NCBI GenBank assembly: GCA_016218155.1
Contig: JACREQ010000032.1
Span: 62,001-126,000 of the forward strand
DNA from: Bacteroidia bacterium
GTDB taxonomy: Bacteria > Bacteroidota > Bacteroidia > Bacteroidales > GWA2-32-17
Direction of reading: 5' to 3'
Length of the DNA stretch: 64,000 nt
The notes beneath the pieces were generated by a model. The model was not told the DNA's origin. It worked only from the letters and a program-made list of their open reading frames with translations, and did no database searches. Below, piece by piece: positions 52,218 to 57,897 of the stretch; position 1 is the stretch's first letter, and the number at the start of each line of letters is the position of its first letter. Position numbers and translations under genes: made by a program.

Positions 52218-52282
52218 TGTGAATGATGTAACAGTTTATAATAATTGTGTAAAGCATTATTTTATTATTATCGTAATCTTTG
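52218..52282 (+). promoter_or_regulatory. Regulon promoter module 6 (BON protein)
   Basis: TGTGAATGATGTAAC at 52218; repeats ATGTAAC 52226-52232 and GTGTAAA 52247-52253 (21 bp apart); -7-like box AATCTTTG 52275-52282. Total 65 bp. Confidence 0.76.
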
Positions 52283-52313
52283 TTAAATAAAAAATGATTA
52301 AAAAGTAAATAAT

Positions 52314-52964
52314 ATGAAAAATAATACAGAATTACAAAAAGATGTATACGATGCTATTAAATGGGAACCTTTATTAAAAACTATCGAAATTGGTGTAATT
52401 GCAAAAGATGGTGTTGTTACACTAACAGGTCTTGTTGATAGTTACACTAAAAAATCTGAAGCCGAAAGAGCTGCTAAAAATGTTGCTGGAGTTAAAGCTG
52501 TAGTTGAAAATATTAAAATACAATTAAAAAGTTTTACTAATAAAAGTGGTAATGATATTGCTAATGAAATTCTAAATGCTTTTAAATGGAGCTGGGAAAT
52601 TCCAACCGATAAAATAAAAGTAAAAGTTGAAGATGGTTGGGTTACTATTGATGGTGAAGTAAAATGGAACTTTCAGAAAGAAGCGGCAAATAAAGCAGTG
52701 AATAATCTTATTGGAGTAAAAGGTGTAACAAATAACATTGCAATTAAGACAGAGACTCATGATGATATAGAAAAGAAAGATATAGAGCGGGCTCTATTAC
52801 GTAATTGGTCTATTAATGATAAGGAAATCGCAGTAAATGTTTCTGGAAGTAATGTAACATTGAAAGGGATTGTTCATTCTTTATACCAGAAAGATCAGGC
52901 AGGTAGAATAGCATGGAATGCACCTGGTGTAATAACTGTAAATAATGAGTTAATAATTGAATAA
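52314..52964 (+). CDS. Triple BON-domain protein
   Basis: The product is 216 aa containing three BON domains: about 6-72 (VYDAIKWEPLLKTIEIGVIA, VVTLTGLVDSYTKKSEAERA), 79-148 (VEDGWVTIDGEVKWNFQKEA) and 152-216 (RALLRNWSINDKEIAVNV, NVTLKGIVHSLYQKDQAGR). No signal peptide is seen, unlike OsmY, so it may be cytoplasmic. BON domains bind phospholipid or other surfaces and occur in osmotic-shock proteins. A strong terminator follows before dps. Confidence 0.9.
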   Translation: MKNNTELQKDVYDAIKWEPLLKTIEIGVIAKDGVVTLTGLVDSYTKKSEAERAAKNVAGVKAVVENIKIQLKSFTNKSGNDIANEILNAFKWSWEIPTDKIKVKVEDGWVTIDGEVKWNFQKEAANKAVNNLIGVKGVTNNIAIKTETHDDIEKKDIERALLRNWSINDKEIAVNVSGSNVTLKGIVHSLYQKDQAGRIAWNAPGVITVNNELIIE

Positions 52965-52995
52965 AAATAGGTTTTCGTAGTAGTTGAGGTTAGAC

Positions 52996-53024
52996 AAAAA
53001 CGGGAAGGATTCCTTCCCGTTTTT
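52996..53024 (+). terminator. Rho-independent terminator after the BON gene
   Basis: Perfect stem AAAAACGGGAAGGA / TCCTTCCCGTTTTT with almost no loop and a T-tail, 31 bp after the stop. Confidence 0.93.
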
Positions 53025-53080
53025 AATATGCAGTTAACATATAATATAATAAAAATTCTATTAATAAACAAATAAATAAA

Positions 53081-53554
53081 ATGCAAACAAATATCGGAAT
53101 TACAGAAGACAATCGTCAGGAAGTTGTTAATCATTTAGCAAAACTTTTAGCAGATGAATATGTGCTATACACTAAAACACGTAATGCTTATTGGAATGTT
53201 GAAGGGAAAGATTTTTTTGAAAAACATGAATTTTTTCATGAGCAATATCTTCAATTAGAGGAAATAATTGACAATGTTGCTGAAAGTATTCGTTCATTAG
53301 GGCATTATGCTACAGCATCTCTGAAATATTTTTTAGATTCAACACATCTTTCAGAGTCAAGTAGAGAATTAAATAATAGCCAAGGTTTTATAAAGGAGTT
53401 ATTGGCTGATCATGATAGTGTTATAATATATTTAAGAGAAAACGTAAACACTTTTGCAAATGAATATAAAGATCTTGTTACAAGTGTATTTATTGTTGGC
53501 ATTATGAAAGATCACGAGAAAATGGCCTGGATGTTAAGGTCGCATCTTAAATAG
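53081..53554 (+). CDS. dps: Dps-like ferritin with altered ferroxidase residues
   Basis: The product is 157 aa, a four-helix Dps fold. Recognisable are LADEYVLYTKTRNAYWNVEG, FFEKHEFFHEQYLQLEEIID and AESIRSLGHYATASL. Dps inter-subunit iron sites usually use the His of HWN, a second His, Asp and Glu. Here the HWN His is Tyr37 (YWN), His49 is kept, the next ligand position is His53, and Asp64 and Glu68 remain. Iron oxidation may be changed. Dps stores iron and protects DNA in stress. It lies after a terminator and, unlike its neighbours, has no visible copy of the regulon module. Confidence 0.88.
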   Translation: MQTNIGITEDNRQEVVNHLAKLLADEYVLYTKTRNAYWNVEGKDFFEKHEFFHEQYLQLEEIIDNVAESIRSLGHYATASLKYFLDSTHLSESSRELNNSQGFIKELLADHDSVIIYLRENVNTFANEYKDLVTSVFIVGIMKDHEKMAWMLRSHLK

Positions 53555-53646
53555 AGTTTTACATCTCAATAAATTATATTTATTCTCAGCTCCAATGAAT
53601 TAAAGGATGCTGAGAATAATATTATTTAATAAGTTATAACATAATG

Positions 53647-53710
53647 TGTGAAAGATGTAACTCTTTATTAAAGTTATGTAACATTAAAAAAAGAATGATT
53701 ATCATCTTTG
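53647..53710 (+). promoter_or_regulatory. Regulon promoter module 7 (outer-membrane protein and lipoprotein)
   Basis: TGTGAAAGATGTAAC at 53647; repeats ATGTAAC 53655-53661 and ATGTAAC 53676-53682 (identical, 21 bp apart); -7-like box CATCTTTG 53703-53710. Total 64 bp. This is the cleanest copy. Confidence 0.82.
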
Positions 53711-53712
53711 CT

Positions 53713-53732
53713 TTGTGAAAATTCATTCACGA
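53713..53732 (+). ncRNA. 5'-UTR stem-loop with AATTCA loop
   Basis: Stem GTGAA / TTCAC closes loop AATTCA immediately after the -7-like box (ends 53710). The in-frame GTG inside this stem is not the start codon. Confidence 0.62.
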
Positions 53733-53750
53733 TTTTTAAAAACTAAAAAC

Positions 53751-54326
53751 ATGAAAAAGATAATTTTTATTACATTGTTCTTTTTAACGATATTAAGTTT
53801 TAATATCTTAGCACAGGACGCAAACACAAATGAAAAATTTGGAAAAACTCTAAACTTAGGATTAGGTGCTGGAGGATATTCTGGTTTTTATGGTTATGTA
53901 GGGCACACATTACCTGTTTTACATGCTGATTATGAATTTGACATAGCAAATAGTTTTACGTTGGCACCTTTTGTAAGCTTTTACACTTATAGCAATAGTT
54001 ACTATTGGGGAAATAACAATTATCCTTATCAATATTATTCTTATCGCGAAACAGTAATTCCAGTAGGTGTTAAAGGCACATATTATTTTGATAAATTGTT
54101 AAAAGCTGGTACAAAATGGGATTTTTATCTTGCAGGTTCATTAGGATTTGCTATAGTAAATTCAACATGGGAAAATGGATATTATGGAGATAAAAATTAT
54201 TATCATCATCCGAGTTCTTTATTTCTTGATGCTCATATTGGAGCAGAATATCATATGACTAAAAGACTTGGTTTGTTTCTTGATTTGTCAAGCGGTGTTT
54301 CTACTATTGGTCTTGCAATTCATTAA
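53751..54326 (+). CDS. Predicted outer-membrane beta-barrel protein (regulon member)
   Basis: The product is 191 aa starting MKKIIFITLFFLTIL; a GTG 36 bp upstream is inside the 5' stem-loop and is rejected. A signal peptide (ending NILA-QD) is followed by Gly/Tyr-rich amphipathic strands (LNLGLGAGGYSGFYGYVGH, VIPVGVKGTYYFDKLLKAG, FLDAHIGAEYHMTKRLGLFL). It ends in VSTIGLAIH. It resembles small porin-like barrels, with no assigned substrate. It is followed 21 bp later by a lipoprotein gene in the same transcript. Confidence 0.78.
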   Translation: MKKIIFITLFFLTILSFNILAQDANTNEKFGKTLNLGLGAGGYSGFYGYVGHTLPVLHADYEFDIANSFTLAPFVSFYTYSNSYYWGNNNYPYQYYSYRETVIPVGVKGTYYFDKLLKAGTKWDFYLAGSLGFAIVNSTWENGYYGDKNYYHHPSSLFLDAHIGAEYHMTKRLGLFLDLSSGVSTIGLAIH

Positions 54327-54347
54327 TAATATTTAAAAATTAACAAC

Positions 54348-54764
54348 ATGAATAATTTATTTAAATCAATTGCAATCATTGTCTTTTTAGCAATAACAAT
54401 ATTTAGTGTGCCTAGTTGTAAGAAATATTCAGAAGGCCCGTTTTTTAGTTTAATCTCAAGAACTGAGCGTGTTTCTAATACTTGGAAAGTAGATAACTAT
54501 AAGTTTAACGGAAATGACTACACTTCATTGGTTACAAATTATACCGAAACTTATACGAAAAATGGAAACTATTCATATAACTGGAGTGCTATTTCTGGAA
54601 CCGGAACATGGGCTTTTCAAAATAAAGATGCTGAAATTAAAATTACTGGAATTGACAATCAGTCAACTGTAACATTGTTCATCATAAAACTCGAAGAAAA
54701 ACAATTCTGGTATTATTACATGGATGGAACAGATAAAAAGGAATATCATATGATTCAATTGTAA
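54348..54764 (+). CDS. Lipocalin-like lipoprotein
   Basis: The product is 138 aa. The lipobox VPSC (Cys24) marks a lipoprotein. The mature domain shows SNTWKVDNYKFNGNDYTS, YTKNGNYSYNW, GTGTWAFQNKDAEIKITG and the late LEEKQFWYYYMDG, the pattern of lipocalin-like (DUF5004/DUF4923-like) lipoproteins in Bacteroidetes. A ligand is unknown. It is the second gene of the transcript from module 7, with a hairpin after the stop. Confidence 0.78.
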   Translation: MNNLFKSIAIIVFLAITIFSVPSCKKYSEGPFFSLISRTERVSNTWKVDNYKFNGNDYTSLVTNYTETYTKNGNYSYNWSAISGTGTWAFQNKDAEIKITGIDNQSTVTLFIIKLEEKQFWYYYMDGTDKKEYHMIQL

Positions 54765-54786
54765 TATGTTATTTTAATCAATGACA

Positions 54787-54815
54787 ACAAATGCGGGCCT
54801 ATTGCCCGCATTTGT
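54787..54815 (+). terminator. Strong hairpin after the lipoprotein gene
   Basis: A 12-bp perfect GC-rich stem ACAAATGCGGGC / GCCCGCATTTGT with a 5-nt loop. The T-run after it is weak, so it is a terminator or 3'-stabilising hairpin. Confidence 0.8.
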
Positions 54816-54863
54816 CATGTTATAAAGGTATGTTTGTAATTGGTTAAAATAGCTAGGTAAAAG

Positions 54864-54928
54864 TGTGAAAGATGTAAGTCTTCGAATTATTTGTGTAACA
54901 TTTAAAATGTAAAAACAAAGCACCTTTG
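54864..54928 (+). promoter_or_regulatory. Regulon promoter module 8 (first DUF3494 gene)
   Basis: TGTGAAAGATGTAAG at 54864; repeats ATGTAAG 54872-54878 and GTGTAAC 54893-54899 (21 bp apart); -7-like box CACCTTTG 54921-54928. Total 65 bp. Confidence 0.78.
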
Positions 54929-54930
54929 TT

Positions 54931-54956
54931 TTGTTATAAAAATTCATTTATAACAA
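54931..54956 (+). ncRNA. 5'-UTR stem-loop with AATTCA loop (longest stem)
   Basis: A perfect 10-bp stem TTGTTATAAA / TTTATAACAA closes the same AATTCA loop. Compared with the copies at 48603 and 53713 several base pairs change on both sides, which is covariation supporting a real RNA structure. Confidence 0.72.
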
Positions 54957-54968
54957 TAATCAATAAAA

Positions 54969-55712
54969 ATGAAAACAAAAAACATTTTAACAATTATTGC
55001 ATTTGCATTAGTTGTTATATTAGCTGGATGTAAAAAAGAGGATAATACATCTACTGGTACTAATCCAACTGTTATTCCAATTCAAACAATAGTTCAGCCT
55101 ATAGTTCCACTTGCCAGTTCAGCTGACTTTGCAATTCTTGCAGGATCTGCAATTACAAGTACAGGCGCAACAATAATTAATGGTGATCTTGGGTTAAGTC
55201 CTGGTTCTTCAATTGGTGGCTTTCCTCCAGGTATTTTAGTAGGAACACAACATATAAATGATGCAATTGCTAATCAGGCAAAACTAGATTTAACAGCTGC
55301 TTATAATGATGCTGCTGGAAGAACAAGTACAGATATCGTTACATTGTCGGGAAATATTGGTGGGTTAACACTTACTCCCGGACTTTATAAATCAACTTCT
55401 ACATTAGCTATTTCTTCTGGTGATCTTACTTTTGATGCAAAAGGAAATTCAAGTGCAGTCTTTATTATTCAAATTGCATCAACACTAACTACTACATCCG
55501 GACGTAAAGTAATTCTTAGTGGAGGTGCTTTAGCTTCAAATATATTCTGGCAGGTTGGTAGTTCTGCAACTTTTGGAACTACCTCTGTTTTTAAAGGAAC
55601 AATAATGGCAATGCAATCAATTACTTTTAATACAGGTGCTACACTTGATGGTAAAGCATTAGCAAGAATTGGAGGAATTACAATGGCTGGAAATACTATT
55701 GTAAAACAATAA
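54969..55712 (+). CDS. DUF3494 (ice-binding-protein-like) lipoprotein, paralog 1
   Basis: The product is 247 aa. The lipobox LAGC (Cys21) gives a lipoprotein, followed by a short Thr/Pro linker. The rest is a DUF3494 beta-solenoid: SADFAILAGSAITSTGATII, GDLGLSPGSS, LTPGLYKSTSTLAISSGDLT, AVFIIQIASTLTTTSG and SNIFWQVGSSATFGTTSVFK. Members include ice-binding proteins and adhesin domains; whether this one binds ice cannot be judged. Lipid anchoring is unusual for ice-binding proteins. It is clearly paralogous to 56886-57671. Confidence 0.88.
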   Translation: MKTKNILTIIAFALVVILAGCKKEDNTSTGTNPTVIPIQTIVQPIVPLASSADFAILAGSAITSTGATIINGDLGLSPGSSIGGFPPGILVGTQHINDAIANQAKLDLTAAYNDAAGRTSTDIVTLSGNIGGLTLTPGLYKSTSTLAISSGDLTFDAKGNSSAVFIIQIASTLTTTSGRKVILSGGALASNIFWQVGSSATFGTTSVFKGTIMAMQSITFNTGATLDGKALARIGGITMAGNTIVKQ

Positions 55713-55730
55713 GCAATTAATTGTTATATG

Positions 55731-55763
55731 AAAAGTGTGTTACTTATTTAGTAATGCACTTTT
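55731..55763 (+). terminator. Rho-independent terminator
   Basis: Stem AAAAGTG(t)GTTAC / GTAA(t)GCACTTTT with a short loop and T-tail, 18 bp after the DUF3494 stop. Confidence 0.8.
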
Positions 55764-55779
55764 TATACCTAATAACATG

Positions 55780-55844
55780 TGTGAATCATGTAAATTATTA
55801 ATAAAGTAATGTAATAATTACATTATGAAAGGTATGCATTTTTG
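55780..55844 (+). promoter_or_regulatory. Regulon promoter module 9 (OmpA lipoprotein)
   Basis: TGTGAATCATGTAAA at 55780; repeats ATGTAAA 55788-55794 and ATGTAAT 55809-55815 (21 bp apart); -7-like box CATTTTTG 55837-55844. Total 65 bp. It overlaps an in-frame ATG at 55825, which therefore cannot be the start. Confidence 0.76.
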
Positions 55845-55872
55845 TAAAATTAATTTCACTAAAAAAACTAAA

Positions 55873-56670
55873 ATGAATAAAACAATCTACTTTATTGCGT
55901 TTTTATCCTTTGCCCTAAGCATGCTATTAACATCATGCGGACCAAGTAAAAAACTTTTAGCATCAGAAGCTAAAGCTGATAAATTACAAAAAGACAATGC
56001 AATTACACTAAGTCAGCTAAATGAGTGTAATACAAAAGTAAAAACTCTTAATGATGAAAAAGCCACTTTACAAAATGAAAATGCTTTAGTTCAAAAGGAT
56101 TTAAAAACACTTTCAACAGAATCAAAAATGACTATCGCCGATCAGGCAAAGTTGTTAAAAAACTTTCAGAATATGATTCAATCGCAGAAGGATATAATGT
56201 CAAAACTTAAAAATTCAATATCTGATGCGCTAATGAATTATAAAACTGATGAACTGTCAGTTTACATAAAAGACGGAAACGTTTATGTTTCACTTGAAGA
56301 AAAACTGCTTTTTAAATCTGGAAGTGATGTTATTGACCCAAAAGGAAAAGAAGCACTTAGTTCACTTGCCAAGGTTCTTAACAGCACAAAAGATATTACT
56401 GTAATGATTGAAGGACATACTGATAACGTTCCAATCAAAACAACTTTATTTAAAGATAATTGGGATCTAAGTACAGCCAGAGCCACTTCAATTCTACGTA
56501 TTTTAACAAAAGACTATAGCTTTGATTCAAATCGCATCACTGCATCAGGTAGGGGTGAATTTCATCCTGTAAGATCAAATGAAACAATTGAAGGACGTGC
56601 TGGAAACAGAAGAACAGAGATAATTTTATCCCCTGATTTAAAAGAACTATATCATTTATTATATCAATAA
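55873..56670 (+). CDS. OmpA/MotB-domain lipoprotein with a coiled coil
   Basis: The product is 265 aa starting MNKTIYFIAFLSF; an ATG 48 bp upstream lies inside the promoter and is rejected. The lipobox LTSC (Cys22) is followed by a coiled coil (about 30-115). The OmpA peptidoglycan-binding domain (about 145-255) shows LLFKSGSDVIDPKGKEAL, MIEGHTDNVPIK, WDLSTARATSILRIL and GNRRTEIILSP. It would link the outer membrane to peptidoglycan. It is a single-gene transcript with terminator. Confidence 0.9.
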   Translation: MNKTIYFIAFLSFALSMLLTSCGPSKKLLASEAKADKLQKDNAITLSQLNECNTKVKTLNDEKATLQNENALVQKDLKTLSTESKMTIADQAKLLKNFQNMIQSQKDIMSKLKNSISDALMNYKTDELSVYIKDGNVYVSLEEKLLFKSGSDVIDPKGKEALSSLAKVLNSTKDITVMIEGHTDNVPIKTTLFKDNWDLSTARATSILRILTKDYSFDSNRITASGRGEFHPVRSNETIEGRAGNRRTEIILSPDLKELYHLLYQ

Positions 56671-56699
56671 TATAATAGTTATTTAAATAATGAGTAAGG

Positions 56700-56738
56700 A
56701 AAACACTGTGCACGAATATACGTGTATGGTGTTTTTTT
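56700..56738 (+). terminator. Rho-independent terminator after the OmpA lipoprotein gene
   Basis: Stem AAACAC ... GTGTTT with an inner CACG / CGTG arm and a run of seven T, 30 bp after the stop. Confidence 0.8.
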
Positions 56739-56780
56739 ATTGAATTTTTATAATAATGATTGTTTGGAAATAATTTTATG

Positions 56781-56845
56781 TGTGAATGATGTAACTCTTT
56801 TCAAAAGTTATGTAATAATTATAACTGTATAAGTTCTCAAATTTG
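56781..56845 (+). promoter_or_regulatory. Regulon promoter module 10 (second DUF3494 gene)
   Basis: TGTGAATGATGTAAC at 56781; repeats ATGTAAC 56789-56795 and ATGTAAT 56810-56816 (21 bp apart); -7-like box CAAATTTG 56838-56845. Total 65 bp. Confidence 0.8.
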
Positions 56846-56849
56846 TATG

Positions 56850-56869
56850 TTGTGAAAATTCATTTACAA
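56850..56869 (+). ncRNA. 5'-UTR stem-loop with AATTCA loop
   Basis: Stem TTGTGAA / TTTACAA (one G-U pair) closes loop AATTCA, 4 bp after the -7-like box. Confidence 0.62.
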
Positions 56870-56885
56870 TTTGAAAACAAATAAA

Positions 56886-57671
56886 ATGAAAACAAAAATT
56901 ATTTTAACTATTGTTGCATTAGCATCAGTTGTTATTTTTGCCGGATGTAAAAAAGAGGATTCAACACCTGCTGGTGTAAATCCTATTGTAATCCCATTAC
57001 AGACTATAATTCAGCCAACCGTTAATCTTAACTCAACGGTAGATTTTGTCATTCTTGCCGGTTCGTTAATTTCAAACGTTCCAACATCAGCTATTACCGG
57101 AGATATAGGATTGAGTCCGGCTGCAGGCAGTAAAATAACTGGATTTGGTGGAGGAGAAATAACCGGAACAACTTACACCGTAGATGCATCTGGTCCAGCT
57201 GGCTCGGTACCAAATGCAGTTGGGCTTAGTGCTGCTAAAGGCGATTTGACAACTGCATATAATGATGCTGCTGGACGTACTTCAACAGATATAGTACTTC
57301 TTGCTGGAAATATAGGTGGACTTACTTTAACACCAGGTTTATATAAATCAAGTGGATCACTTGAAATATCCTCTGGTAATTTAACATTTGATGCAAAGGG
57401 TAATTCTGATGCAGTTTTTATTATTCAGATAGCATCGACTTTAAATACAACCTCTGGGCGTCAGATTATTTTAAGTGGTGGGGCAAAAGCTTCTAATATT
57501 TTTTGGCAGGTTGGTACATCAGCAAGTCTTGGAACTACTTCAATATTTAAAGGAACTATAATGGCCGACCAATCAATTTCGATGAATACGGGTGCTGTTA
57601 TTGAAGGTAGATTGTTAGCAAGAATTGCAGCTGTAACATTAAAAAGTAATACTATTGTAAAACCATTATAA
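56886..57671 (+). CDS. DUF3494 (ice-binding-protein-like) lipoprotein, paralog 2
   Basis: The product is 261 aa starting MKTKIILTIVALASV, preferred over a TTG 15 bp upstream and aligned with the paralog's start. The lipobox FAGC gives a lipoprotein. It shares long stretches with the 247-aa paralog (AAGRTSTDIVxLxGNIGGLT, LTFDAKGNS, SNIFWQVG, FKGTIMAxQSI), but has a longer loop after GDIGLSPAAGS (GFGGGEITGTTYTVDASGPA). The solenoid is complete. Gene, promoter and 5' stem-loop were probably duplicated together. Confidence 0.88.
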   Translation: MKTKIILTIVALASVVIFAGCKKEDSTPAGVNPIVIPLQTIIQPTVNLNSTVDFVILAGSLISNVPTSAITGDIGLSPAAGSKITGFGGGEITGTTYTVDASGPAGSVPNAVGLSAAKGDLTTAYNDAAGRTSTDIVLLAGNIGGLTLTPGLYKSSGSLEISSGNLTFDAKGNSDAVFIIQIASTLNTTSGRQIILSGGAKASNIFWQVGTSASLGTTSIFKGTIMADQSISMNTGAVIEGRLLARIAAVTLKSNTIVKPL

Positions 57672-57691
57672 TTAGTTGATATCATAAATGG

Positions 57692-57722
57692 GCGCTGCTT
57701 ACATAGCAGCGCTCTTTTTATT
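57692..57722 (+). terminator. Rho-independent terminator
   Basis: Stem GCGCTGCT / AGCAGCGC with a 5-nt loop and a T-rich tail, 20 bp after the second DUF3494 gene. Confidence 0.88.
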
Positions 57723-57744
57723 TTTTTTAGAGTATAGCTATATG

Positions 57745-57809
57745 TGTGAATCATGTAACATTTTAGAATCTTTATATAACAATTAGGCTTACTAAGTTTT
57801 GCATCTTTG
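57745..57809 (+). promoter_or_regulatory. Regulon promoter module 11 (PAS/kinase/PP2C operon)
   Basis: TGTGAATCATGTAAC at 57745; repeats ATGTAAC 57753-57759 and ATATAAC 57774-57780 (21 bp apart); -7-like box CATCTTTG 57802-57809. Total 65 bp. It drives the second signalling operon, so signalling genes and effectors share one control. Confidence 0.8.
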
Positions 57810-57897
57810 ATTAAATATATTAATAAGTTGAAAAGCTTGACAGAAAAAAATAAAGTGATTTGTTTAAACGGAAAATTCAATAATAAATAAACTGAAA

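Noticed and set aside
53715-53750. GTG start extending the outer-membrane protein by 12 residues
   Set aside because: The GTG is part of the conserved 5' stem-loop; the signal peptide begins properly at ATG 53751.
55825-55872. Upstream in-frame ATG of the OmpA lipoprotein gene
   Set aside because: It lies inside the promoter module (the -7-like box is 55837-55844) and would mask the signal peptide; ATG 55873 is used.
42930-57809. Modules considered as sigma-54 promoters or LytTR-type binding sites
   Set aside because: No GG-N10-GC pair is present, so not sigma-54. The 21-bp spacing would suit LytTR, but the repeat does not match the LytTR consensus and no LytTR protein is encoded nearby; AraC type fits better.
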